64,000 nt of DNA from CAZYFH01 sp965249175. GTDB lineage: Bacteria; Acidobacteriota; Vicinamibacteria; Vicinamibacterales; UBA8438. Location of the stretch: positions 1,798,001-1,862,000 of the forward strand of contig OZ252227.1 of assembly GCA_965249175.1 (NCBI GenBank), read 5' to 3'. Under the pieces are notes generated by a model that was given only the letters and a program-made list of their open reading frames with translations, searched no databases and had not been told where the DNA came from. Positions 26,125 to 37,734 of the stretch are shown here, one piece after another. The stretch's first letter is position 1; every line of letters begins with the position of its first letter. The position numbers and the translations under genes were made by a program.

Positions 26125-26556
26125 CTACTGTAGGGCGCTCGGCTTGATCCGGAAGCCGTCAGCCGTTTCCTCGCGGAACTGGGCGTGGCAGGCCTGGCAG
26201 CTCTCGCCTAGCGCGGTCAGCCCGGCGGTCGCCGCCGACCTCTCCTCGGCGCCGGCAGCGCGTGAGAGGGCGCTCACGGCCTCGAGTGCCTGGCCGACGA
26301 ACGCGACGGCGTCCGGTTGTTGCTGCGCCTTCCAGAACGTCTCCACCTTCGCGAACTCGCGCCGCAGCTTGTCGGTGTCTTCGCCCAGGTCTCCCCAGTA
26401 GCTCGCGTCGATGTGGATGTTCACGTCGCTCGCGAGAAAGCGGATCTCTTTCATGGCGGCGTCGTAGTCGGCTTCAGTGACCGCGTCCTGCGCGGCTGCA
26501 CTGGCGAAAAGCGTGCCCAGGGCGAGCACGACACTGAACGCGACACGTCTTCGCAT
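26125..26556 (-). CDS. Cytochrome c556/c'-like protein
   Basis: A 143-residue exported monohaem cytochrome. Signal peptide MRRRVAFSVVLALGTLFASAA ends before AQDAV. The single haem motif CQACH is near the C-terminus (about residue 121), as in class II cytochromes c' and c556, which are four-helix bundles; the preceding sequence is helical. The electron partner is unknown. It is divergent from a PQQ-like propeller gene. Confidence 0.88.
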   Translation of the reverse strand: MRRRVAFSVVLALGTLFASAAAQDAVTEADYDAAMKEIRFLASDVNIHIDASYWGDLGEDTDKLRREFAKVETFWKAQQQPDAVAFVGQALEAVSALSRAAGAEERSAATAGLTALGESCQACHAQFREETADGFRIKPSALQ

Positions 26557-26648
26557 CTCTCACCTCGTTCTCCGACAGATGCCGATATCCTACCGCATGA
26601 CCCGAGGGCGCACCGAGATGCTGTAGCCTGATGAGGGAGGAGATCTTC

Positions 26649-27977
26649 ATGATGCGTCGCGTTGCGATCCTGATCGTGCTCTCGCTGACAGTGGCCGTGG
26701 CGTCCGGCCTCGCCGCGGACGACCGCTACTGGCCGCAGTGGCGCGGGCCGCTGGCGACGGGCGTCGCGCCCGGCGCCGACCCACCGACCGAGTGGAGCGA
26801 GACGCGCAACGTGCGTTGGAAGGTCGCGATTCCGGGACACGGCTCCGCCTCGCCGGTCATCTGGGGCGAGAGGGTGTTCGTGGTGACGTCGGTGCCCGCC
26901 GGGGCCGCGGAGTCGTCGAATGAGGGCTTCTTCGCGCGGCTGCGCAACCGGTTCACCGGCGCTGTCGGCTCGGGTGAGACGCAGCAGTTCGCGATCCTCG
27001 CGCTCGACCGGAGTGACGGCCGCATCGTCTGGGAGCAAACCCCGCTGACCGAGCAGCCGCACGAGGGTCGCCACGGGACCGGGAGTTGGGCCTCGCCCTC
27101 GCCTGTGACCGATGGCGAGGTGGTCTGCGCGTTCTTCGGGTCGCGCGGTCTCTACTGTTACGACATGGACGGCGCGTTGCTCTGGGATCGCGATTTTGGC
27201 GACATGACGATTCGCATGGGATTCGGCGAGGGCGCGTCGCCGGCGCTGCACGGGGATTCCATCGTCCTCCTCTGGGACCATCAGGGGCAGTCCTTCATCA
27301 CGGCGCTCGACAAGATGACGGGCGAAGAACGGTGGCGCACCGAGCGGGACGAGATGACCTCGTGGACGACGCCGCTCGTGGTCGAGCACGACGGCCGTGC
27401 CCAGGTAGTGACCAGTGCGACCGATCGCGTCCGCAGCTACGACGCCGCCACGGGGCGCCTCTTGTGGGAAGGTGAGGGCGTGACCCTGAACGCGATTCCG
27501 TCGCCGGTTGCGGCGAACGGAATGGTGTATCTGATGAGTGGGTTTCGGGGGAACCAGCTATACGCGGTCGACCTCGCCCACGCCAGCGGCGACATCACGG
27601 GCTCGGAGGCCATCGTCTGGTCGCTCGATCGGGACACCCCCTACGTCCCGTCGCCGGTGCTCCACGACGGCATCCTCTTTTTCACGAAGAGCAACGCCGG
27701 CGTCCTGTCCGCTTACGACGCGGCGACCGGCCGCAAGGTGTTCGGACCGGAGCGGATTCCCGGGATCCGCGATATCTACGCGTCCCCGGTCGCGGCCGGC
27801 GGCCGTCTTTATGTCACGAGCCGTGACGGCGCAACGGTGGTGCTCGCCGCCGGTCGCGAGCTCTCCGTGCTGGCGACCAATCAGCTGGATGACGGGTTCG
27901 ACGCGTCACCTGCCGTGGTCGGTGGCGAGATCTATCTGCGCGGCCAGCAATACCTCTACTGCATCGCGGCGAGCTAA
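26649..27977 (+). CDS. PQQ-binding-like beta-propeller exported protein
   Basis: A 442-residue exported protein. ATG 26649 sits seven bases after GGGAGGAG and opens the signal MMRRVAILIVLSLTVAVAS; the ATG at 26631 lies within the ribosome site. The mature start DRYWPQWRGPLATGV carries the WPQWRGP hallmark of this Acidobacteriota/Planctomycetota family. Repeats such as ILALDRSDGRIVWEQ, ITALDKMTGEERWRTE and RSYDAATGRLLWEGE are tryptophan-docking blades. Catalytic PQQ-dehydrogenase residues were not identified, so it may be a structural or assembly protein. A second family member lies at 32263-33570. Confidence 0.87.
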   Translation: MMRRVAILIVLSLTVAVASGLAADDRYWPQWRGPLATGVAPGADPPTEWSETRNVRWKVAIPGHGSASPVIWGERVFVVTSVPAGAAESSNEGFFARLRNRFTGAVGSGETQQFAILALDRSDGRIVWEQTPLTEQPHEGRHGTGSWASPSPVTDGEVVCAFFGSRGLYCYDMDGALLWDRDFGDMTIRMGFGEGASPALHGDSIVLLWDHQGQSFITALDKMTGEERWRTERDEMTSWTTPLVVEHDGRAQVVTSATDRVRSYDAATGRLLWEGEGVTLNAIPSPVAANGMVYLMSGFRGNQLYAVDLAHASGDITGSEAIVWSLDRDTPYVPSPVLHDGILFFTKSNAGVLSAYDAATGRKVFGPERIPGIRDIYASPVAAGGRLYVTSRDGATVVLAAGRELSVLATNQLDDGFDASPAVVGGEIYLRGQQYLYCIAAS

Positions 27978-28015
27978 GGGTTCCTAAGCCTCGATCCGTC
28001 CAGCGGACCTGACGC

Positions 28016-28021
28016 TATAAT
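28016..28021 (+). promoter_or_regulatory. Candidate -10 box TATAAT of the glycosyltransferase gene
   Basis: GACGC-TATAAT-CCGC ends 14 bases before the ATG at 28036, implying a leader of only several bases. No strong -35 element was found. Confidence 0.45.
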
Positions 28022-28035
28022 CCGCGCGTACGCCG

Positions 28036-29352
28036 ATGCGAATTGTCTCCATCACAGCCGGGGCCGGCGGGATGTACTGCGGGAGTTGCATCCGTGACAA
28101 CGCGCTTGCCAGGTCGCTGATGGACCTCGGCCACGATGTGGTCCTGCTGCCGCTGTATACGCCACCGCGTACCGACGAAGCGACCGTCAGCCAGCATCGC
28201 GTGTTCTTTGGCGGGATCAGCGTCTATCTCGAGCAGCACTCGGCGCTCTTTCGTGCGACCCCCTGGATGGTCGACCGGTTGTGGGAGGCCCCATGGCTGT
28301 TGCGAGCCGTCACTCAACGCGGGATCCAGACGCAGCCGGAGCAGCTCGGCGAGCTGACCGTCTCGATGCTGGAGGGCGAGCATGGGCACCAGCGGAAGGA
28401 GATCAACAAGCTGCTGCATTGGCTGCGCTCGCAACCCAGGCCGGATGTGGTCGACATCGCGTACTCGTTGCTCATCGCGCTCGCGCCCGTCCTGAAGCAG
28501 GCACTCGGATGCCCCATCTGCTGCACCCTGCAGGGCGAGAGCGTGTTCCTCGAACATCTCGCGGAGCCGTATCACACGCGCGCCCTCGAGCTGATCAAAG
28601 GGCATGTCGCATCGGTGGATCGCTTCGTCGCGGTGAGCGACTACTACGCCGCGCACATGAGCCGCTATCTGCAGATCCCGGGTGCCAAGCTCGATGTCGT
28701 GCCGCTCGGCGTCAACGTCGACAGCTACACGCCGGGCGACCGCGACCCGAGCGCGCCGTTCACGCTCGGCTATCTCGGGCGCATCGCGCCCGAGAAGGGC
28801 CTGCATCTGCTCTGTGACGCCTATCGTCGGCTCCGCGAGCGGGGTGACCTCGACGGCTCACGCCTCGAGCTCGCCGGGTATCTCGGGCCCGAGCATCGCG
28901 CGTATGTCGATGGGCTCCGGCGTCAGGCCCGCGAGTGGGGACTGGAGGCGGAGATCCAGTACCGGGGCGAGCTCGACCTCGACGGCAAGGTCGCCTTCCT
29001 CCAAGCGCTTGACCTTTTCGTGGTGCCGGCGACCTACGACGACCCGAAAGGGTTGGGCCTCCTCGAAGCGATGGCGTGCGGTGTGCCGGTCGTGGCCGCG
29101 CGGCGCGGCACCTACACGGAGCTCATCCAGCGGACCGGGGGCGGTGTGCTCACGCCGCCCGAGGACGTTGAGGCCCTCGCCACGGAGCTTGCGAGCTTGC
29201 GCGCGGACGCGGCACGGCGGAGGGAGCTTGGCCAACGCGCCGCCCAAGGCGTTCGAGAACACTACACGTCCACGGCCATGGCGCAACGGGCGATCGACGT
29301 CTATTCACGTCTCTGCGCACCTGCCTCCGAGCGGGCCGAGGCCGCTTCCTAG
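28036..29352 (+). CDS. Family 4 glycosyltransferase
   Basis: A 438-residue GT-B enzyme. The N-terminal domain starts MRIVSITAGAGGMYCGSCIR; the C-terminal GT1 domain (about 230-400) has FTLGYLGRIAPEKGLHLL, nucleotide-sugar binding at EIQYRGELD, and the E-x7-E motif in DPKGLGLLEAMACGVPVV. It transfers a sugar from an activated donor. The N-terminus with the CGSC pattern is characteristic of a subgroup found in planctomycetes and acidobacteria; donor and acceptor unknown. Monocistronic by spacing. Confidence 0.9.
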   Translation: MRIVSITAGAGGMYCGSCIRDNALARSLMDLGHDVVLLPLYTPPRTDEATVSQHRVFFGGISVYLEQHSALFRATPWMVDRLWEAPWLLRAVTQRGIQTQPEQLGELTVSMLEGEHGHQRKEINKLLHWLRSQPRPDVVDIAYSLLIALAPVLKQALGCPICCTLQGESVFLEHLAEPYHTRALELIKGHVASVDRFVAVSDYYAAHMSRYLQIPGAKLDVVPLGVNVDSYTPGDRDPSAPFTLGYLGRIAPEKGLHLLCDAYRRLRERGDLDGSRLELAGYLGPEHRAYVDGLRRQAREWGLEAEIQYRGELDLDGKVAFLQALDLFVVPATYDDPKGLGLLEAMACGVPVVAARRGTYTELIQRTGGGVLTPPEDVEALATELASLRADAARRRELGQRAAQGVREHYTSTAMAQRAIDVYSRLCAPASERAEAAS

Positions 29353-29380
29353 TCGCTTTGCCGGTGGTCACCCGGCACCG

Positions 29381-29860
29381 TCAGTGGCGAGTTCGCCACC
29401 ACGTCCAGATCAGCCACACCACGATCGCCAGGCCGACCCAGCGCATCGGTCCGTCGACGAAGACGACCGCGCCGTTGACGATCATGAACAGGAACGTGCC
29501 CCGCAGCGTCCACGTCACGGGCGGCGGCCGGGCCGCGTGGCTCACGCGCCCGGTCCACCACCACACCGACTCGCCGATCCACAGGGCGGTGAACGCGTAG
29601 TTGATCCAGAGACCACCGCCGCAGTCGAGACCGACCAGGTCGGCCGTCTGGTCGGCGGTGTCGGCGTAGGCGAGGGCGTGGCTCCAGGCGTGGTACCAGT
29701 TGAAGGCGGCGGCCACGTGCAGAAGGTAGGCCAGGCAACCGCACGAAAAGGCGAGCCGGGCTCCACGGGCGCTGCCACCGCCAGCCCGGATGTGCTCCGC
29801 GAGCGCGTAGAGGACGAGCGCGACCCAGATCGGGACGCGGAGCAGCACTTCTCCAATCAT
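29381..29860 (-). CDS. Small integral membrane protein, unknown
   Basis: 159 residues with about four helices (7-22, 33-52, 80-98 and 112-155, the last region possibly two). ATG 29860 begins the first helix (MIGEVLLRVPIWVALVLYAL); the upstream frame is not hydrophobic. His residues occur in the second helix region (HVAAAFNWYHAWSHALAYAD), which could bind metal or haem, but no family was recognised. It is divergent from the thioredoxin-domain gene. Confidence 0.65.
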   Translation of the reverse strand: MIGEVLLRVPIWVALVLYALAEHIRAGGGSARGARLAFSCGCLAYLLHVAAAFNWYHAWSHALAYADTADQTADLVGLDCGGGLWINYAFTALWIGESVWWWTGRVSHAARPPPVTWTLRGTFLFMIVNGAVVFVDGPMRWVGLAIVVWLIWTWWRTRH

Positions 29861-29921
29861 TGATGTCTCAAGTGTAGGGTCAGGTAGGCTCGATCCGGTG
29901 ACCCGGTGTAGGCTGGAAGCC

Positions 29922-32228
<2,307 letters not shown>

Positions 32229-32262
32229 ACCGGTGTCCCCGAACCCCCGCGGGCGCTGAACC

Positions 32263-33570
32263 CTATCCCTCCGGCGACGCCTCGATGCAGAACAGCCGCT
32301 GGTCGGTGCGGATGAGCATGCGGGTGCCGACGATGGCCGGTGAGGCCAGCGTGCGTTCGTCGAGCCGGTTGCGCGCGACGACATGGGGTTCGCGCCCCGC
32401 CGACAATACGATCGTCTCGCCGGCTTCGCTCGTCAGATAGATGTAACCGCCCGCCGCGACCGGCGACGCGGCGAATACCCCACCCAGGCGCTCGCGCCAG
32501 ACGACATCTCCAGTCTCGGCATCGGTCGCGGTCACGATGCCGTTCTCGGTGGCCATGTAGACGAGTCCGTCGTAGACGAGCAAGGACGAGACGTAGGGCG
32601 CCCGCGTCGGATGGCGCCAACGGACGCGGGTCGCCGATACGTCACCGCGCCCGCCGGCCGCGATGGCCAGATATGGCCCGCTCGCATACCCCCGGCTGGT
32701 GTAGATCACGCCGTTCCGATACACCGGCATGGGTAGGCCGAGGGGTACCGGCGCACCCGCGTGCCAGAGAGCCGCACCGGTTTCCGGGGCGTAGGCGGCG
32801 ACTCGATCGCTCGAGTTCACGACGAGCGCGTCGCGGCCGTCGTGGGTGATGACGAGCGGCGTGCTGTAGGACCGGAGCCCGGTTCCGCGGTCGACCTTCC
32901 AGCGCGTTGCGCCGGTCTCGGAATCGAGCGCCAGGAGATACGCGGCTTCTGGATGATCGACCTGGAGCACGACCAGGTCTCGATAGAGCACGGGGGAGCT
33001 CCCGTGGCCCCACAGGACGTCGAACGGACCGTGGTCGCGGCCGAGGTGTTGCTGCCAGCGGAGCGTGCCATCGACCCCGAGTGCGACGATTTGACCGGTG
33101 CCAAACCACGCGACCACCACCGACCCATCGGTGACGGGGCTGGGCGTCGCGAAATTGTGGTTACGATGCACGTCTGGGAGTGGTGCCTCTGCTGCGAAAC
33201 GGTGCTCCCAGAGCGGCCGGCCGTCAGACAGCGCGATGGCGTGCACGACGAGCGCGATGGCGGCATCCTCGCGCGCGAGACGTGGGGCCGCCCGTGTGCC
33301 GGGGAACTGTGCGCCGCGCTCATCGATCGCGCCCGAGCCGACCTGCGACGTCACGAATACCCGGTCGCCCCAGACCACTGGCGACGACGTGCCGGCCCCG
33401 GCGAGGTCTCGCGTCCAGCGGACGTGCTCGGTCGGGGACCAGGTCACGGGCGCGCGCGCGGTCTCTGCGATGCCGTCAGCGGTCGGGCCGCGCCACTGCG
33501 GCCAGACCTGGGCATCGAGCCGCGCGGCTGCCAAGACCACCACTATTCCTACCGCTGTCAGCAGGGGCAT
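32263..33570 (-). CDS. PQQ-binding-like beta-propeller exported protein
   Basis: A 435-residue paralogue of the protein at 26649-27977. ATG 33570 opens a signal peptide (MPLLTAVGIVVVLAAARLDA) followed directly by QVWPQWRGPTADGI. Blades: VHAIALSDGRPLWEHRF, IVALGVDGTLRWQQHLG, LLALDSETGATRWKVDRG and VTATDAETGDVVWRERLGG. It is divergent from the DinB gene across 60 bases. No catalytic site was recognised. Confidence 0.87.
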   Translation of the reverse strand: MPLLTAVGIVVVLAAARLDAQVWPQWRGPTADGIAETARAPVTWSPTEHVRWTRDLAGAGTSSPVVWGDRVFVTSQVGSGAIDERGAQFPGTRAAPRLAREDAAIALVVHAIALSDGRPLWEHRFAAEAPLPDVHRNHNFATPSPVTDGSVVVAWFGTGQIVALGVDGTLRWQQHLGRDHGPFDVLWGHGSSPVLYRDLVVLQVDHPEAAYLLALDSETGATRWKVDRGTGLRSYSTPLVITHDGRDALVVNSSDRVAAYAPETGAALWHAGAPVPLGLPMPVYRNGVIYTSRGYASGPYLAIAAGGRGDVSATRVRWRHPTRAPYVSSLLVYDGLVYMATENGIVTATDAETGDVVWRERLGGVFAASPVAAGGYIYLTSEAGETIVLSAGREPHVVARNRLDERTLASPAIVGTRMLIRTDQRLFCIEASPEG

Positions 33571-33630
33571 GCGAGTGCGATCTTGACACAGGGTCCGCGA
33601 TCTCGAAGCATTGGCGCAGGAGGATGCATT

Positions 33631-34134
33631 GTGGCACTTGCAGACACGTTGATTCAGGAGATCGAACAAGAAGCGGCTACCACCAAACGCGTGCTGGAGC
33701 GCGTCCCGGACGACAAACTCGGTTGGAAGCCACACGCCAAGTCAATGTCGCTCGGTCAGCTCGCGCTCCACGTGGCGACCAATCCCGGCGGCATCGCCGA
33801 GATGTGCCAGCCGGACACCGTGCAGATGCCCGAGTTCGGCGAGACGCCGGCCGCGACGAGTGCCAGCGAGTTGGTCCCTACCCTCGACGCGAGCGTGGCG
33901 AAAGCCAAGGCGGTGCTCGGCGGGATGGATGACGCCGCGTTGGCGGCGACGTGGCGAGTCATGAAGGACGGTGCGGAGGTGATGGCCGTCCCGCGCATCG
34001 GGTTCCTGCGACAGATCATGCTGAACCACTGGTATCACCACCGTGGGCAGCTCTCCGTGTATCTCCGTTTGCTCGAGATCCCCGTGCCGTCGATTTACGG
34101 ACCGAGCGCCGACGAGAACCCGTTCGCAGGTTGA
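33631..34134 (+). CDS. DinB family protein
   Basis: A 167-residue four-helix DinB/DUF664-type protein, a superfamily that includes metal-dependent thiol transferases such as bacillithiol transferase. GTG 33631 with AGGAGG upstream is chosen over the long upstream frame, which is antisense to the propeller gene. Potential metal histidines: QLALHVATNP (about 47) and LNHWYHHRGQLSVYLR (about 131-135), in the usual positions. PSIYGPSADENPF at the C-terminus is typical of the family. Confidence 0.87.
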   Translation: MALADTLIQEIEQEAATTKRVLERVPDDKLGWKPHAKSMSLGQLALHVATNPGGIAEMCQPDTVQMPEFGETPAATSASELVPTLDASVAKAKAVLGGMDDAALAATWRVMKDGAEVMAVPRIGFLRQIMLNHWYHHRGQLSVYLRLLEIPVPSIYGPSADENPFAG

Positions 34135-34207
34135 CCGGCCAAGGGGAGCACAGGAGCGAGGACGAACGCAGAGATGGGACGCCGGGCCCCCGCCGGCCGG
34201 CCGACCA

Positions 34208-34900
34208 ATGACCGATCTCCCCAAGAAGTGTCTCGCCGAAGCGCTGGCGACCTTCATGCTCTGCTTCATCGGCGCTGGCGCCATCGTGGCCGATACGGCG
34301 TTCGGGGGGCTCGGGTTGCTGGCCATTGCCGTCGCACACGGGCTGGCGCTGTCGGTCGCCGTGTCGGCCACGATGAACGTGTCGGGTGCCCACATCAATC
34401 CGGCGGTGACCGTGGTGATGCTGGTCACTCGCCGGATCACCGCGGGGCATGCCGCGGTCTACATCGTCTCCCAGCTCGCTGGCGCGACCGTCGGCGGTGC
34501 GGCGGTGCTCACGATTTTTCAGGGGATCCCGGGCGGCGGCGACGCGATCGCGGCCACCGGTCTGGGGACACCCGTGCCCGGCGCGGGGGTGTCGGTCGGT
34601 ACCGCGTTCCTGACCGAGGTGACGCTGACATTTCTGCTCGTGTTCGTCATCTTCGGCACGGCTATCGATTCCCGCGCGCCCGCGGTCGGTGGCTTTGGCA
34701 TCGGTCTGGCGGTGGCGGCAAACACGCTGATGGGGGGGCCAATCTCTGGCGCATCGATGAACCCCGCGCGGACGTTTGGTCCGGGTCTGGTCGGCGGCGT
34801 CTGGGACGCCCACTGGGTCTATTGGGTGGGCCCGATCGTCGGCGCGCTGCTCGCCGGTCTGCTCTACCATCACGTCATTCTCGACGGTCGCGAATCCTGA
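34208..34900 (+). CDS. Aquaporin (MIP family)
   Basis: A 230-residue, six-helix channel. Both NPA boxes are present: SGAHINPAVT (64-66) and SGASMNPARTFGP (185-187), the latter with the selectivity-filter Arg188. The short loops and residues resemble water-selective AqpZ-type channels, not glycerol facilitators, but substrate is inferred. Start ATG 34208 begins MTDLPKKCLAEALATFMLC; no strong ribosome site is visible. It lies 73 bases after the DinB gene. Confidence 0.92.
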   Translation: MTDLPKKCLAEALATFMLCFIGAGAIVADTAFGGLGLLAIAVAHGLALSVAVSATMNVSGAHINPAVTVVMLVTRRITAGHAAVYIVSQLAGATVGGAAVLTIFQGIPGGGDAIAATGLGTPVPGAGVSVGTAFLTEVTLTFLLVFVIFGTAIDSRAPAVGGFGIGLAVAANTLMGGPISGASMNPARTFGPGLVGGVWDAHWVYWVGPIVGALLAGLLYHHVILDGRES

Positions 34901-34908
34901 CTGCGCGC

Positions 34909-34914
34909 TATAAT
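34909..34914 (+). promoter_or_regulatory. Candidate -10 box TATAAT upstream of the amidohydrolase
   Basis: GCGCGC-TATAAT-TCGG, nine bases after the aquaporin stop and 61 bases before ATG 34976. Confidence 0.45.
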
Positions 34915-34975
34915 TCGGCCCGCTAGCCGCACGATCGAGCGGCGACGCCCTCAGGGCCGGGAGTCGGACAGATTC

Positions 34976-36634
34976 ATGCGTAAGCTTGCGTTCGGTGTCG
35001 TGCTCACGTTGCTTGTTGCGCCGCCGACCCAGGCGCAAGAACCAGTCGATCTCATCGTCCATCACGCGAAGATCTTCACCGCCGACGAGCTGTTGTCGAC
35101 GTACTCGGCGGTGGCGGTGCGCGATGGACGCATCGTCGCGCTCGGCTGGGACGGCCTGGTCGACCGATATCGCGCGTCCCGGACAATCGATGCCGGCGGC
35201 AAGCTCGTCGTCCCTGGCTTCATCGACACCCACATTCATATCAGCGGTGATGCCGACCGGCATGTGAACCTGACCGGACTGACATCGATGTCGGAGCTGC
35301 GCGCGCGCGTCAGCCGTAAAGCCGAACAGCTCGGTTCGGGCGAGTGGATCACCGGGTACGGATGGTCGGAGGACGAGCTCGCGGAGCAGCGGCGTCCGCT
35401 CCGGTGGGATCTCGATGACGCCGCGCCAGTCAATCCGGTCGTGCTGACACGCGCGGGTGGGCACAGCTCGGTCGCGAGCTCGCTCGCCCTCGAGGCCGCC
35501 GGGTTGTCACCCAACAGCGACACCCCGCCGGGCGGCATCATCGAGGTGGACGATCGCGGCGAGATGAACGGCATTCTCCGTGAAGGCGCCCAAGGTCTCG
35601 TCCGGCGACTGGTCCCGGACCCGACGCCGGAGGAGCTCCGCGCGAGTTTCGTCGACAACCTGCGCCGTCTGCTGGCGCTCGGGATTACCGGCATCATCCA
35701 GGCAGGGACCGACATCGAAGGCTACGCGGAATGGGAAGCGGTGTATCGCACCCACCGCGGCGAGTTGCCGCGCGCCGCGGTACAGTTTCGCGTGCCGCCG
35801 GACGCCGACCGGGCGATCGAGTTGATGACGCGCTTCGGGAAGACGACCGGTGACGGCGATGAGTGGCTTCGCGTCGGGCCGATCAAGTTCTTCGTCGATG
35901 GCGGCTACACGGGCGCCGCAGCCTGGACGCTCGAGTCGTATCGCGGTCAGCCGGGATATACCGGCACCGGCCCGTTGATCGATGAAGCCGGTCTCTTCCG
36001 GATCTCCAAGACCGCGCATGAGTCGGGCTGGCAGATGGGTTTTCACACCATTGGTGATGCCGCGATCAAGCAAACGGTCGACGTGTGGGCGCGCGTGATC
36101 GAGGCGTCGCCGCGGGCCGATCATCGGCACTACCTGAATCACTTCACAGTGCGGCCGCCGGCTGAGACGATGCGGACGATGGCGACGCACAACATCCACA
36201 TCGCGCAGCAGCCGAACTTCACCTACACGCTCGAGGGCCGCTACGCCGAGCATCTCGACGGCGAGCGGTTGGCGACGAACAACCCGCTCCGGTCACCGAT
36301 GAGTCACGGTGTGTTCGTCGCGCTCGGTAGCGACATTCTTCCGATCGGTCCGATGGTCGGGCTGTATGCCGCGGTCACACGCAGGGGCATGTCGGGTACG
36401 GTGCACGGGCCTGGCGAGGCGCTGACCATGCCCGAGGCGATCGTCGGCTACACGCGGCGCGCGGCGCATTTGACGTTCGACGAGGACCGCAAGGGCAGCC
36501 TCGAAGTCGGCAAGCTGGCCGACATGGTCCTGTTGTCGCAGGACCTGCTCACGATCGATCCTGCGCGCACGATGGACACCGAGGTCGACATGACGATACT
36601 CGGCGGACGGGTCGTCTACGAGCGAGGACGCTGA
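34976..36634 (+). CDS. Exported YtcJ-like amidohydrolase
   Basis: A 552-residue metal-dependent hydrolase with signal peptide MRKLAFGVVLTLLVAPPTQA. Amidohydrolase-3 features: PGFIDTHIHISG (first metal pair), GGHSSVAS, the internal KFFVDGGYTGAAAW segment, FHTIGDAAIKQT and ALGSDILPIGP (metal Asp), and the C-terminal barrel-closing GKLADMVLLSQDLLTID. It cleaves an amide or related bond outside the cytoplasm; substrate unknown. Eight bases separate it from a serine hydrolase gene, likely an operon. Confidence 0.9.
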   Translation: MRKLAFGVVLTLLVAPPTQAQEPVDLIVHHAKIFTADELLSTYSAVAVRDGRIVALGWDGLVDRYRASRTIDAGGKLVVPGFIDTHIHISGDADRHVNLTGLTSMSELRARVSRKAEQLGSGEWITGYGWSEDELAEQRRPLRWDLDDAAPVNPVVLTRAGGHSSVASSLALEAAGLSPNSDTPPGGIIEVDDRGEMNGILREGAQGLVRRLVPDPTPEELRASFVDNLRRLLALGITGIIQAGTDIEGYAEWEAVYRTHRGELPRAAVQFRVPPDADRAIELMTRFGKTTGDGDEWLRVGPIKFFVDGGYTGAAAWTLESYRGQPGYTGTGPLIDEAGLFRISKTAHESGWQMGFHTIGDAAIKQTVDVWARVIEASPRADHRHYLNHFTVRPPAETMRTMATHNIHIAQQPNFTYTLEGRYAEHLDGERLATNNPLRSPMSHGVFVALGSDILPIGPMVGLYAAVTRRGMSGTVHGPGEALTMPEAIVGYTRRAAHLTFDEDRKGSLEVGKLADMVLLSQDLLTIDPARTMDTEVDMTILGGRVVYERGR

Positions 36635-36642
36635 GGTATCCG

Positions 36643-37692
36643 ATGCCGCGTGCACCGTCGATGACCGCGATGTGGACGCTCGCCGTCGTGGCGGTCGTCT
36701 GGCTCTGGGGCCCCGATCGACCGAAGGCCGCCGTCGTCACCCTCCCGCTCGACGTGAGCGAGGCACTCGCCGCTCAGGGGCGCGAGCTGCCTCGGCTCCG
36801 GAGCCTCCTCGTGTCGGTCGACGGTGATCTCGTCGAAGAGCACTACTTCAACGGCGCCTCCGCGCGTCGGGTGGCCAACCTGAAATCGGCGTCCAAGTCG
36901 ATCATCTCGATCCTCGTCGGGATCGCGATTGATCGCGGCTACGTGGCCGGGGTTGACCAGCCCATCACGGACTTCTTCGCGGACGAGCTCGACGAGGCCG
37001 ACGCCGTGAAGCGGACGATTACGGTCGAAGATCTCCTCACGATGCGGTCCGGCCTGGAGACGACGAGCAATCGCAACTACGGGCGGTGGGTACAGAGCGG
37101 GGACTGGGTACGACACGTGCTGACGCGACCGATGGTCGGCGCCCCGGGCGGCCGGATGGTCTACAGCACCGGCAGCACCCACCTCCTGTCGGCGATTGTC
37201 ACGCGGGCGTCGGGCATGAGCACCCTGGAGTTCGGCCGGCGGTATCTGGCGCGTCCGCTCGGCATCACGCTTCCCGGCTGGATGCGGGACCCGCAAGGGG
37301 TGTATTTCGGCGGGAACGAGATGCAGATGACACCGCGCGACATGGTCGCGATCGGCGAGTTGTATCGCCGCGGCGGCGCCATCGGCGGCCGCGAGCTCGT
37401 GTCCGCGCAATGGATTCGTGATTCGCTCGTGCCGCGCACCCGCTCCCGCTGGAGCGGACGGTACTACGGCTATGGCTGGTGGATGCGCGCGCTCGGCGGG
37501 CACCCGACCCACTACGCGTGGGGGTACGGGGGGCAGTTCATCTTCGTCGTGCCCGACCTCGAGGCGGTCATCGTCGCGACGTCCTCGCCCAACCCTGGGG
37601 ATGGCCGCCGTGAGCACCGTCGCCGTCTCGATGCGCTTATCGAGGGGCATGTAGTGCCCGGAATCCGACGGGCGCGACTTGCAAGTGACTGA
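36643..37692 (+). CDS. Serine hydrolase, class C beta-lactamase-like
   Basis: A 349-residue exported or anchored serine hydrolase. Signal-like N-terminus MTAMWTLAVVAVVWLWG. Catalytic features: SASK (Ser82, Lys85), YST at 174-176 in place of YxN, and WGYGG at about 293 where the KTG-like motif normally sits, as in esterase/peptidase members. GAGG lies six bases before ATG 36643. Beta-lactam hydrolysis is not implied. It is probably co-transcribed with the amidohydrolase. Confidence 0.88.
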   Translation: MPRAPSMTAMWTLAVVAVVWLWGPDRPKAAVVTLPLDVSEALAAQGRELPRLRSLLVSVDGDLVEEHYFNGASARRVANLKSASKSIISILVGIAIDRGYVAGVDQPITDFFADELDEADAVKRTITVEDLLTMRSGLETTSNRNYGRWVQSGDWVRHVLTRPMVGAPGGRMVYSTGSTHLLSAIVTRASGMSTLEFGRRYLARPLGITLPGWMRDPQGVYFGGNEMQMTPRDMVAIGELYRRGGAIGGRELVSAQWIRDSLVPRTRSRWSGRYYGYGWWMRALGGHPTHYAWGYGGQFIFVVPDLEAVIVATSSPNPGDGRREHRRRLDALIEGHVVPGIRRARLASD

Positions 37693-37734
37693 CGAGCCTG
37701 CCACATAGCCCGACACCTCACGCGAAAGGAACGC

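Noticed and set aside
34016..35464. 482-codon minus-strand ORF
   Set aside because: Spans the aquaporin and amidohydrolase genes in reverse; composition typical of a shadow frame.
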